A DNA stretch of 64,000 nucleotides from an uncultured Eubacteriales bacterium (GCA_934486705.1 CAKSQS010000005.1:19585-83584); one strand, 5' to 3'. Positions 36,132-43,786 are shown, numbered from the stretch's first letter. Notes: generated from the sequence alone by a model not told the origin. Numbers and translations are program-made.

Positions 36132-37433
36132 TCAATCTTCAAAATAATAAGCCTGGAAAACCGTACCGTCATATAAGATAAATCTGCCTGCGGTATCTTT
36201 GGGTATTTGTTCTGCCGCGGCGGTACTGTCGAGTATAATCTGTGACAGTATGTTATCGGCTCTGCCGCAAATGCGGCAATCAATATTGTTTCGTATCTGC
36301 CCCGAAAGAACGGCGGCGTCAGGTCTTTGCGTTGCAAGTATCAGATGAATACCGAAAGCCCGCCCCTGTCGGGCTATTACAGATAGCTTACTTTCTATTA
36401 AACTTACCCGCTCTTTCTGTTCTTTTGTAAGTCCGGTTTTATCGAGTACCTCGGCAATTTCATCACAGGCAAATATACAGCGCTTCAGTTCTTTTCCTGT
36501 TTGTCGGCAGTATTCGTCTATGTTTCGGCAATTACTTTCACGCAATAAGACTTTTCGCCGCTGCAATTCATCAGCAAGCCCGGTCAGCAGCGTTATAAGC
36601 TCGTTTTCATCAAAACACATTTTGCAGTTCTCCTGCCAGGCGGAGGGAAAATCCACTCCGCCCTTAAAATCCGCTATGCTGACCGACATATTTTTCTTTA
36701 ATGCCTGCATAAGCAATAGCTTTAGCAGAACGCTTTTACCGCTGCCTGTCGAGCCGCCGAGTAAAATGTGCGGTATTTTTTTCAGATCCACCGTGACCGT
36801 TCCCAAAAGGCTTTTACCGAGCACGAGCACGGAATTACTGCCTGCAAGATAATTGTCGTTCCACACCATACGCTTTAAAAGGGAATTATCCGCCTGAACC
36901 GCATAAAGCATAATTTCCTGTTTATCGCTGCCCTCTTTCAGATTTACTATATTCAAATTGAGCGCCGCCTCTATTTTTTGCCGTTTGTCTTCCCATTCTT
37001 TAAGCGGTATACCTACGCCGTAAAACCGATATACGGTTACCGAATTGTCTTTTTCGTCCGTTTCCTTTGAAATAAGCATAGGTATTTCTCCGGCGCTGTT
37101 TGTAAACCCGATTCGTTTTAACCCGTTTGAAACGGTTTCGCTGCCGGCAGGAGTGCCGAGCAGTATAAGCACGGCAGGTGCGACGGCAATAATCATTAGG
37201 GGAAAGAAAAGCTTTAGCAAAGCGATAAATACAGGGGAGATAAAGTCCGTCTTTTCAATATCAAAGTAACTTTTGCAGAAAATCCAAAATATTATAACAG
37301 CGGCATAAACCGCCAAAATAATATATCTCCCCGATTTATTTTCTCTTACAAAATCATATCCGTTTTTAATACGAAGTAATAAATACCGCTTTTGCGTCTG
37401 CCTTTTCAGTCGTTCCTTATCATTATCAGTCAT
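36132..37433 (-). CDS. FtsK/SpoIIIE-type DNA translocase/coupling protein (Tn916 Orf21-like)
   Basis: The 433-residue protein has two membrane helices (about residues 35-60 and 75-105), a short linker domain, and an FtsK-type ATPase with Walker A LLGGSTGSGKSVLLKLLL and Walker B CIFACDEIAEVLD. RQGRAFGIHLILATQRPDA is the conserved sensor block. Related proteins bring element DNA to the transfer channel (Tn916 Orf21/TcpA) or pump double-stranded DNA themselves (AICE TraB). The ATG at 37433 follows GAGGAGG; a GTG at 37448 would overlap that site. It overlaps or abuts rep at its 5' side. Confidence 0.9.
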   Translation of the reverse strand: MTDNDKERLKRQTQKRYLLLRIKNGYDFVRENKSGRYIILAVYAAVIIFWIFCKSYFDIEKTDFISPVFIALLKLFFPLMIIAVAPAVLILLGTPAGSETVSNGLKRIGFTNSAGEIPMLISKETDEKDNSVTVYRFYGVGIPLKEWEDKRQKIEAALNLNIVNLKEGSDKQEIMLYAVQADNSLLKRMVWNDNYLAGSNSVLVLGKSLLGTVTVDLKKIPHILLGGSTGSGKSVLLKLLLMQALKKNMSVSIADFKGGVDFPSAWQENCKMCFDENELITLLTGLADELQRRKVLLRESNCRNIDEYCRQTGKELKRCIFACDEIAEVLDKTGLTKEQKERVSLIESKLSVIARQGRAFGIHLILATQRPDAAVLSGQIRNNIDCRICGRADNILSQIILDSTAAAEQIPKDTAGRFILYDGTVFQAYYFED

Positions 37434-37444
37434 AGAAACCCTCC

Positions 37445-38386
37445 TCACTTGAAATAAATTTCTTCTGTCTGCCCGCCGGCTTTATAAAAGAAAACGCGGT
37501 GAATACGGCGTATAAACGCTTTCCATGTTTCGGGGTGATTGTGCCTGACATCAATATACTGTTCGTTTAAGGGCAGGTTAGAGGTTATATACACCTTTGT
37601 ATAACACGCGGTGCGGTCGGAATACCGTGCCGGTAGTGTAAGCGGATATATGTCAAGATAATTAAGCATTGTTTCTATCGGTATTTGAGAATTAAATTCT
37701 TCAAAAACCAATATATCCTGCCCGTGGTACGAATCAAATCGCACACCGTTTTTGCCGTTGTAATCGGTAATTCTGCATATTTCGCTTGCAGGGTGCTTTT
37801 TATATATGCCGCTTGTTTTTCCCGTGCCAGACGCTCCGAACAGATATGTAACGGTAAGCTCTCTGTTTTCGGAACGGTAGCGCTCCGAAAGATATGCCTC
37901 GCGCAAAATATCTATATCCTTTAGTTTAAAGGCAAAAGAGGGCGTTTCGTCTATTATTTCTGTCGTTGATAAACCGTCCTTTACATTGCAAAGCAGCTTA
38001 TACATTTTCGGTTCGCGCTCCTCACATTCATTCGGTATATTTCCGAATTCGTAAAAGCTGTCCTTGTGTGAGGTTTCACTCTTTTTATCGTCCGCCCATT
38101 TGCCCTCCTTGCGTATATAGTCGCGGTTTTCCTTTGCGCTGCCGAATGCCTTTTCTATGTGTGCGGTGGGAAAACGGTTTTTAACTGTTGAAAAGCGAAT
38201 AGGGGATTTAGAGTAAATGAAAATATGGGTATGAAATGTTCCTGTTGTTGCCGTTTCGTCCGCCATACAGTAATAATCCGGACAAAACAGATTTAAAATT
38301 TTGCGAATACCGTCACGGTCAAGCCCGCAGTCCTGCGGATTATTGATTGTAAGCGTCCATTTGCGCGATTGCGGATTAGAAGCCAT
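37445..38386 (-). CDS. rep: CRESS-DNA-virus-type replication initiator (HUH endonuclease plus superfamily 3 helicase)
   Basis: The 313-residue protein shows both domains of a circular Rep-encoding ssDNA replicon. The HUH endonuclease has motif I WTLTINNP (10-17), motif II FHTHIFIYS with His52 and His54, and motif III with Tyr90 and Lys93 (YIRK). The helicase has Walker A GASGTGKT (184-191), Walker B ILVFEEF (225-231) and motif C VYITSN (265-270), then basic FIRRIHRV (291-298). Tyr90 should nick the origin for rolling-circle replication of the excised circle. A stem-loop with a circovirus-type nonanucleotide lies 48 bp upstream. AGGAGG precedes the ATG. Confidence 0.92.
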   Translation of the reverse strand: MASNPQSRKWTLTINNPQDCGLDRDGIRKILNLFCPDYYCMADETATTGTFHTHIFIYSKSPIRFSTVKNRFPTAHIEKAFGSAKENRDYIRKEGKWADDKKSETSHKDSFYEFGNIPNECEEREPKMYKLLCNVKDGLSTTEIIDETPSFAFKLKDIDILREAYLSERYRSENRELTVTYLFGASGTGKTSGIYKKHPASEICRITDYNGKNGVRFDSYHGQDILVFEEFNSQIPIETMLNYLDIYPLTLPARYSDRTACYTKVYITSNLPLNEQYIDVRHNHPETWKAFIRRIHRVFFYKAGGQTEEIYFK

Positions 38387-38422
38387 ATGAAATTCCTCCT
38401 TTCATTGCTACTGCTACTCATG

Positions 38423-38455
38423 CTTCCATAAGGGTAATACTTGCCCTTATGGAAG
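38423..38455 (-). other. probable rolling-circle origin: stem-loop with nonanucleotide AAGTATTAC
   Basis: CTTCCATAAGGG (38423-38434) and CCCTTATGGAAG (38444-38455) form a perfect 12-bp stem with a 9-base loop. Read on the minus strand, the same strand as rep, the apex contains AAGTATTAC (38442 down to 38434). This fits the CRESS consensus NANTATTAC and equals the porcine circovirus 2 nonanucleotide as I recall it. The expected nick is between T at 38436 and A at 38435. Confidence 0.82.
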
Positions 38456-38536
38456 TGCGGCGCTGCGCTGCCGCCGGGGAATATTTTTACTAAGGCAAAA
38501 ATATTCTGTTTCCCTGTCGGCATTACAGCGCCGCAC
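38455..38536. repeat. large branched inverted repeat beside the origin
   Basis: Outer arms GTGCGGCGCTG (38455-38465) and CAGCGCCGCAC (38526-38536) are perfect complements. Inside are GAATATTTTT and AAAAATATTC, again perfect, with shorter matching GGGGA/TCCC and GCCG/CGGC arms between. The whole 82-bp unit touches the origin stem. It could be a single-strand origin, a Rep-binding structure, or a terminator for the upstream gene. Confidence 0.6.
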
Positions 38537-38540
38537 AGCA

Positions 38541-38861
38541 TTATGGCTTTTTATTAACCAATGAAATACCTGTAGCCTTTGCGCTGATTTGTGTTTTTCC
38601 CTGGCTTTCGTATGCCGACACTTCAAGTCCGCTGAATTCAACCTCCGCATAACCGTCCGGCTTTTCCATAAGCTGTTTCCCGTCAATTTTCACGCCGAGC
38701 TTTTCAAGGCTTAAATCCGGTAAAGCGACAATATATCGGTATCCGGTAACGGTTTCCGTGCGGTGTCCGTCCTTATACTCATATGTCGGGACAATATCCA
38801 CCAACAGCTTTTTTGCGCCGAGAGACGCAGGATCAATTTTCAAATCACGAATGTTTAACAT
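38541..38861 (-). CDS. conserved small element protein, unknown function (possibly an ssDNA-binding accessory protein)
   Basis: I do not recognise this 106-residue protein with certainty. It starts LNIRDLKIDPASLGAKKLLVDIV and is mostly predicted beta strand, with EYKDGHRTETVTGYRYIVALPDL and a C-terminal GKTQISAKATGISLV strand pair. Rolling-circle replicons commonly encode a small beta-barrel ssDNA-binding protein next to rep, and size and place fit, but this is only inference. AAGGAG is 8 bp before the ATG. It is the promoter-proximal gene of the rep-FtsK-xis run. Confidence 0.5.
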   Translation of the reverse strand: MLNIRDLKIDPASLGAKKLLVDIVPTYEYKDGHRTETVTGYRYIVALPDLSLEKLGVKIDGKQLMEKPDGYAEVEFSGLEVSAYESQGKTQISAKATGISLVNKKP

Positions 38862-38962
38862 TTTTTGTTTCTCCTTTTTAATTTTATTCAGGTTTGGCGC
38901 GCACCCTTAACCTGATTGCATTGTATCAGATTTAGCAGGTGTGTTTTGCTTCCCCGGCGAAA

Positions 38963-38996
38963 CAAAAAAAGACCGCCCTGCAAAAAGCAGGACGGC
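38963..38996 (-). terminator. Rho-independent terminator after the XRE regulator
   Basis: On the minus strand GCCGTCCTGC and GCAGGGCGGT pair around a TTTTT loop and are followed by seven T. It ends the regulator transcript and separates it from the replication genes. Confidence 0.85.
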
Positions 38997-39005
38997 ATAC
39001 AAATT

Positions 39006-39386
39006 TTACTCGTCTATGGGGCTTCCCAACAGAGGCAATCCCTCGTCATAAAGGAAGCTGTTTGCTTGATCGATGTTCATTTTCTCGGCTATTATTTTAT
39101 CCCAGCATTTTAAATAGGGGAATGCGAGACTGAACAATTCTTTTGTTTCTTTTGAATCTAACCCTAAAGCCACACAAACGCTCATAACAATGCGGTCTGT
39201 AGGCTGATATGTACTGCCTTTATCGTTGCTGTTACGGCATATACGGCTTACGGTAGCTCTTGTTAACATACTCTTTCTGATTAAATCAGCTTGTGTCATT
39301 TTTTTGATCTTCAGATACTTTTTAACGGAGTCTGAAAAACTGTTTACTTCTTTGTTGTAGTTGTTGTTTTGCGGGTTAATTGTCAA
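39006..39386 (-). CDS. XRE-like helix-turn-helix regulator of the element
   Basis: The 126-residue protein has a lambda-repressor-like HTH at about residues 20-80 (YLKIKKMTQADLIRKSMLTRATVSRIC, then a Gly/Ser loop and PTDRIVMSVCVALGLD), followed by a short helical tail. It probably represses excision or replication genes, as such proteins do in other integrative elements. The start is taken as TTG 39386; only a weak GGGG lies upstream and no ATG occurs before the HTH, so the start is uncertain. It is followed by its own terminator. Confidence 0.75.
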   Translation of the reverse strand: MTINPQNNNYNKEVNSFSDSVKKYLKIKKMTQADLIRKSMLTRATVSRICRNSNDKGSTYQPTDRIVMSVCVALGLDSKETKELFSLAFPYLKCWDKIIAEKMNIDQANSFLYDEGLPLLGSPIDE

Positions 39387-39407
39387 TAAGACAACCCCGA
39401 TTTTCGG

Positions 39408-39494
39408 TTAACCGATTATTCTGCACTCGGAGGCGGAGACAAGTTTAAAATATGCCCAAATGCTATGGATACAGAAATACAGTGTATTAACCAT
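39408..39494 (-). CDS. possible 28-residue peptide upstream of the XRE gene
   Basis: An ATG at 39494 is preceded by a very strong GGAGGTGG and opens a 28-codon frame starting MVNTLYFCIHSIWAYFKL and ending at TAA 22 bp before the XRE start. The peptide is hydrophobic at the N-terminus with two Cys. It might be a leader peptide that couples translation to the regulator, or a small membrane peptide. It is supported only by the ribosome binding site. Confidence 0.4.
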   Translation of the reverse strand: MVNTLYFCIHSIWAYFKLVSASECRIIG

Positions 39495-39589
39495 GGCACC
39501 ACCTCCTTCTTAAAAAGGGTGAAAAGTTTATAGGTTGACTTTCCGCCTCCGGGAGCAAAAACAACAAGTTCTCTCTTGGTAGTGAAAAG

Positions 39590-40055
39590 AGTACAACAAT
39601 AATGCTGTACTCTTCCACCTTTTTCTCTTATGGACTCACGTATGAGTTTTAACCGTCAGGGCAGACTGCCCCTATACACGGGTTGTAAATGGTCATTTGA
39701 TATTGCCGTCAGTCCCGATCACGCTAAAGCATGTCCGACAGCAAGACAGGCGGGGTTTTCCTTGTTCTGCGGGTTGTGCGGAACGATGGATTTCGCCTGG
39801 GCCTGTCTCGGCTACTTTCCATTACTAGGCACTAAAAAACATAAACGGACTCATTACTCAAACCAAAATCATTGCGGACACGCCGCATTATTTCACATCA
39901 AACCTTGCACCCTTAGCCTATAACTCCCGAAGTTCGCACTTTGTCCGTCCTAAAGGCGTCGGGTAGGTCGAAAGCGGTGAGCAAAAAGTGTGGTTCACAG
40001 TCTTTTCATTTGCGGTACTAACCCACCGCAAGCAAGAAACTGTGCAAATTTTACC
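39590..40055 (-). ncRNA. candidate long structured non-coding RNA within the element
   Basis: This stretch is noticeably more GC-rich than the cargo next to it and has no convincing gene, but is dense in perfect small hairpins. Examples are AAGAGTACA/TGTACTCTT (39587-39613), ACTCA/TGAGT (39633-39646), GGGCA/TGCCC (39659-39671), TGCGG/CCGCA (39873-39887) and TTGCGGT/ACCGCAA (40010-40031). A longer-range match is AGACAGGC (39744-39751) with GCCTGTCT (39801-39808). A consensus promoter points into it on the minus strand, and the last hairpin is followed by TTTT. Size and setting recall ornate large RNAs of mobile elements, but I cannot assign a family. Confidence 0.5.
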
Positions 40056-40061
40056 AATTTC

Positions 40062-40090
40062 ATTCTAACTCTGTTTAACAGTAATGTCAA
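40062..40090 (-). promoter_or_regulatory. strong minus-strand promoter driving the structured RNA and XRE region
   Basis: Minus-strand TTGACA (plus 40085-40090) and TAGAAT (plus 40062-40067) are exactly 17 bp apart. It faces the hairpin-rich region. Confidence 0.75.
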
Positions 40091-40535
40091 GCATAAATTT
40101 TGAAAAAACTTGTTTACTAAGAATTAAATGGATTTAGGAGAAATGTAGTGATATAAATCAAGTATAAAGTGCAATTCATTTTGTGCTTTTGAAAGCGAAA
40201 CGCATAAAAATGACTTTGTTGTTCTGCCGAAATTAACAAATATCTGTTCCGAGGTGCTTCTTAGGGCTAAAACACTTTACATTTTTCCTTATTATGGTAT
40301 AATAAACTCATGATTTATTTTTTGAAAAACAGGTTTCGATTTATATACAACATAATGCCTATCGTGTTATAATTATAATCGGTGATGGGGTTGTGCTGAT
40401 ATGCTGTTTTTAAGAATCCCAGTTAAAAAGTGATGAATTTTAACAGGTATTTGTCGATTTGAGAATAAGAGTACTATTTATTATTTTGCAACATAATGGC
40501 ATTAGTAAAAATAAAAAATGAGGGGAAAAAGCGCA
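40091..40535. other. AT-rich intergenic stretch before the cargo genes
   Basis: About 440 bp without a supported gene. It holds one plausible plus-strand promoter (40276-40303) and the cargo ribosome binding site AGGGGA at 40521-40526. Otherwise nothing structured was seen. Confidence 0.5.
40276..40303 (+). promoter_or_regulatory. candidate promoter of the cargo genes
   Basis: TTTACA (40276-40281) and TATAAT (40298-40303) are 16 bp apart, reading toward the two cargo genes. It would leave a leader of about 225 nt. Confidence 0.5.
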
Positions 40536-42680
40536 ATGGATTTTAAGGAAAATATTGATGAAAATTTAAATTGGGAAAAAGTTAATAAAAAAGATGCTCA
40601 TTTCTCAAAAAATATAACAGATAAATCCGTTTTAAATTTTTCCTGTACAGAATGTTCATGGTGTAAATCTAAGCTGATTAAGACACAAAACAAAAACGAA
40701 TATGAGATGTTTAAAAAATTAATCAAAACTGAAATTTTAAACATTCCTTTTGATTTTGCTGCCAAAAGCGAAGAAGCTGCATTTAATAAATTCAAAAAAA
40801 TGGGATTTCCAATATATAAAAATGAATTACACCTTCCATTGAGATGTAATTACAGTTATGAAAAACTGTTTGCTCCAAAAAACAATTATAGAATTAAAGG
40901 TTCATATCATTTTGAAATAAGCACACAATCAATTGATTATTATCCATACTTTAAGGTATGCCCTTGCTGTGGAAATGATGTTTATTCAGCAAATGAAGAG
41001 ATTGAGAAACTTGAGAAAATGGAATATGATAAACTAATAACCAAATATAAATCGAAAGCTGAAAAATTCAATTCCAAAATTGATTTATCTAAATTTGATA
41101 TTTGTGGCTATTTAGGGACTTTAGTTGAATTATATAAGGAATCATATATTCTTGAAAAACAAATTAAGAGTTTAATTATTGAAAAACATTCCTGTCGAAA
41201 AGAAAGCCTCATAGTTAAGACGGCATATATTAATGCTAACAGAGATAAGAATATTTCTTGTCAATACATTGCTGCCGAGAAAAAGTTAAATGAGCTTCAA
41301 GCTGAAAAGGCAAATGGGATTTTATTATCTTCAATTGAAAAAAATGCTGCTTGGGAAACATTTCTAGCTAATGACGATGAATGGAATATTTTGACAGTCA
41401 AAACGCCGATTGAGCCAGTTAAACCCGAAGAACCAACTGCTCCTGAAAAACCAATAAAAGTACAGCCTGCCCCTATAAATTTTGATATGACGCGATTAAT
41501 CGAGCCTACAGAACCTAATTATTTGCAAGGTAATTTTTTTAATAAGAGGAGGATTACAAAACAAAACACAGAATTAAAACTCAATTATGAGAGGGCAATA
41601 GAAGATTATAAAACTTCATGTCAAGAATATGAAAAAGCATTAGCTGAATACAAAAAGTTATGTAATGATGCTGATAGGAATTATCGGGTTTCATTAGAAA
41701 AATACAATCAAGATCAGATTACTTATACAAATAATTATAATGAATTTCTTAACAAAACAAATTTATACTTGATTGAAAAAGCAAAGTATGAGGAGGAAAT
41801 GAACAATTACAATACAAAATTAAAGAAAATTGAAATTCTATCACAGCGCATAGACGATAAAAAGAAAGAAATCTATGAAAAGGCATTACAGAATAAAATC
41901 AAACGGATATCTAATGAAGAGGCTGAATTGATTAAAATTTTAAATGATTTTGATGCAGAATTAAGGGCAAAACTTGAAAAAGAAACATCAGAATTGCCGA
42001 AAAAAATTGCTAACGATACTATGGTGAAGTTTTTAGATGTTGAGACGGCAAATTTGATAAAAGATTTGTTTGAAATTTATGCCGCTATCGATGAATTAAA
42101 ATCACTTAATGTAATATATCCAAAATACACTGAATTTTCTACATTGTGTACCTTGTATGAATATTTTTTGTCGGGGCGAACAAATGAACTTGCTGGACCT
42201 CAGGGCGCTTACAATTTATATGAAAGTGAAAAAAGAGCAGATAATATCATTAATAAATTAGATATAATCAATTACAAATTGGATGACATTTTAAATGAAT
42301 TAAATGAAGTAAAAAACAACCAAGTTCTTTTATACTCAACAATGAAAGAGATAAAAAAGGGAGTGGATAAGCTTAATAGTAATATTTCAAATATGGTTGT
42401 TGAAATGGAAGAAATTGGGGATGATTTAATATCTCATAAAGATTCTGTAAATTTAAATAGTGATTCGGTTTCTTCAAAATCGAAGCTGCCAACTTCGATA
42501 ACTTCGCTTTCCTCATATTTGGCGTTGTCATCTTTTATGGATTCACAAAGGCAATCATTTAATTCTACTGTTAAACAGGCCAGTGTAATAAAAAGAGGAA
42601 TAGCAGGTGGATTGATAGCCGGACCTGCAGGTGCTATTGTTGGTGCACTGAGTGCAGTTGACAAAAATAGAAGAAATTAA
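40536..42680 (+). CDS. cargo protein A: zinc-ribbon, coiled-coil protein with C-terminal glycine zipper, unknown function
   Basis: This 714-residue protein is not recognised. Near the N-terminus three Cys (CTECSWC, about residues 37-43) and a later VCPCCGNDV (about 140) could form a zinc site. A proline/glutamate-rich linker (about 290-315) joins two long charged helical regions that look like coiled coils (about 145-270 and 335-520). The end carries GIAGGLIAGPAGAIVGAL, a glycine zipper typical of small membrane-inserting or oligomerising helices. The ATG at 40536 is preferred; AGGGGA lies 9 bp before it. It is AT-rich, opposite in strand to the element core, and paired with gene B, as expected of accessory cargo. 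Confidence 0.6.
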   Translation: MDFKENIDENLNWEKVNKKDAHFSKNITDKSVLNFSCTECSWCKSKLIKTQNKNEYEMFKKLIKTEILNIPFDFAAKSEEAAFNKFKKMGFPIYKNELHLPLRCNYSYEKLFAPKNNYRIKGSYHFEISTQSIDYYPYFKVCPCCGNDVYSANEEIEKLEKMEYDKLITKYKSKAEKFNSKIDLSKFDICGYLGTLVELYKESYILEKQIKSLIIEKHSCRKESLIVKTAYINANRDKNISCQYIAAEKKLNELQAEKANGILLSSIEKNAAWETFLANDDEWNILTVKTPIEPVKPEEPTAPEKPIKVQPAPINFDMTRLIEPTEPNYLQGNFFNKRRITKQNTELKLNYERAIEDYKTSCQEYEKALAEYKKLCNDADRNYRVSLEKYNQDQITYTNNYNEFLNKTNLYLIEKAKYEEEMNNYNTKLKKIEILSQRIDDKKKEIYEKALQNKIKRISNEEAELIKILNDFDAELRAKLEKETSELPKKIANDTMVKFLDVETANLIKDLFEIYAAIDELKSLNVIYPKYTEFSTLCTLYEYFLSGRTNELAGPQGAYNLYESEKRADNIINKLDIINYKLDDILNELNEVKNNQVLLYSTMKEIKKGVDKLNSNISNMVVEMEEIGDDLISHKDSVNLNSDSVSSKSKLPTSITSLSSYLALSSFMDSQRQSFNSTVKQASVIKRGIAGGLIAGPAGAIVGALSAVDKNRRN

Positions 42681-42713
42681 ATAATAAAACTTAAGTGTAG
42701 AGGAAGAGAAAAA

Positions 42714-43361
42714 ATGTATCCAATAAATAATATTCAGGGAATATATAAACAGGAAAGCGAATTAGAAGGTAATCATGTAATAATTTTACTTCTTGTAAAG
42801 CCATCTGATACAGGTGCAGATGATTATATAAAAAAGTTCAATTATTTACACTATCGTTCTAAACGGTACTGCTCGATATATTTGCTTGGATACTCACAGG
42901 ATTTTCAAGGAAAATACATAGATGCCATTTCTGTACAAGGTATAGACCATCAAAAATGGCAATATAGCGATCAATGTTTTTCTGACGCATGCGATGAATT
43001 ACAAAACCGCTTGTCAAACTGGCACTATTCCGGTGAGCCAGAAATGATTATTTTGCAGAATAGTTCGAATTCGGATTCAAAGAAATGTTTGAATTTTACA
43101 AATTATAATTACATAGATATCAACTATGGTATTGAAAAACAATACATCGATAGCTTCCCGCGCTTTATGGAAAGACTAATTCAGTCTTGTAAAAATGAAG
43201 TCACAGCGGTTGAAGCAATTACTTCAGCCAATAGAAAGCGCATAAGTCCAAGAAAAGTTATGGAATATGCGATAGAAGAATGCCCTCGCTTACCGCGCCC
43301 TGTCAGAAGTATTCTTAAAGACAAATTGTTTTATAAATCATGTAAAAACAAAGTGGCATAA
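42714..43361 (+). CDS. cargo protein B, unknown function
   Basis: I do not recognise this 215-residue protein. The first ~60 residues alternate strands and helices (HVIILLLVKPSDTG, YCSIYLLGYSQDF), suggesting a small alpha/beta domain. The rest is helical with conserved-looking FPRFMERLIQSC and a basic C-terminus (LPRPVRSILKDKLFYKSCKNK). There is no membrane segment. It starts 33 bp after gene A with GAGGAAGAG before the ATG, so the two form an operon. The pairing of a large coiled-coil/zipper protein with a small soluble protein resembles defence or toxin-immunity cargo, but no motif proves it. Confidence 0.55.
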   Translation: MYPINNIQGIYKQESELEGNHVIILLLVKPSDTGADDYIKKFNYLHYRSKRYCSIYLLGYSQDFQGKYIDAISVQGIDHQKWQYSDQCFSDACDELQNRLSNWHYSGEPEMIILQNSSNSDSKKCLNFTNYNYIDINYGIEKQYIDSFPRFMERLIQSCKNEVTAVEAITSANRKRISPRKVMEYAIEECPRLPRPVRSILKDKLFYKSCKNKVA

Positions 43362-43422
43362 TTTGACTTATAATTTGCAATCAAGCAGTAATGCTTGAAA
43401 TAAAAACTAAGGAGGAACCTTT

Positions 43423-43596
43423 ATGAAAGTGTTATCATTAGTAATCTTGGTGACTCTCTTGGTGTTGTAGTGTGCGAAAGCCATTACAAAAATCAAGGGA
43501 GTCCCGACCCCTGGTTGGGTAGAGATATTGATAAGCATCCTCGCCGTAGTAAAATATGGCTTGAAGTTGCTGTCCTTGACTCTCTCTCAATTTTAA
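43423..43596 (+). pseudogene. small hydrophobic open frame interrupted by an in-frame TAG
   Basis: An AAGGAGG site 7 bp before ATG 43423 opens a 15-residue frame (MKVLSLVILVTLLVL) that stops at TAG 43468-43470. The same frame then stays open for 41 more codons (CAKAITKIKGVPTPGW... ending SLTLSQF) to TAA at 43594. The continuation is amphipathic and protein-like. It may be a decayed small membrane-protein gene, a very short toxin-like peptide, or a read-through product. Confidence 0.4.
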
Positions 43597-43675
43597 GGGT
43601 AGGTCTGAACGGCCTAGGGGCACTGCTTTTCAGCGGTGTCCTAAATTAATGCATTATGAATCTAATATAGCGATG

Positions 43676-43696
43676 TGGCAAAAAATAATTTTGCCA
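43676..43696. repeat. small inverted repeat near the right end
   Basis: TGGCAAAA (43676-43683) and TTTTGCCA (43689-43696) form an 8-bp stem with a 5-base loop in gene-free DNA. The surrounding 43597-44216 contains only terminators, att-related sites and promoters. Confidence 0.4.
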
Positions 43697-43742
43697 AGAG
43701 CACAAGCGGTAGGGTAGCATTTGCAATTAAATAAACTATTTA

Positions 43743-43786
43743 AAAAGCGAGAATTTACTAAAAGTTGTAGATTCTCGCTTTTTATT
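43743..43786. terminator. terminator downstream of the cargo genes
   Basis: AAAAGCGAGAAT (43743-43754) pairs perfectly over 12 bp with ATTCTCGCTTTT (43771-43782), followed by T-rich sequence. The A-rich left flank would let it work on both strands. Confidence 0.8.

Noticed and set aside
39630..39923. 97-codon plus-strand open frame in the hairpin-rich part of the element
   Set aside because: No ribosome binding site, unlike-protein composition, and it runs through perfect inverted repeats; the promoter in the region points the other way.
39590..40055. Group II or group I intron
   Set aside because: I could not find a domain V-like hairpin or intron boundary motifs on either strand.
39590..40055. 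Direct assignment to ROOL or GOLLD RNA
   Set aside because: Size and setting fit, but I could not match consensus motifs by eye, so only a generic structured RNA is claimed.
40310..40372. 20-codon frame just after the cargo promoter
   Set aside because: No Shine-Dalgarno, and the start is only a few bases after the predicted transcription start.
43438..43623. 61-codon minus-strand open frame opposite the interrupted small gene
   Set aside because: No ribosome binding site; it mirrors the plus-strand frame that has a strong one.
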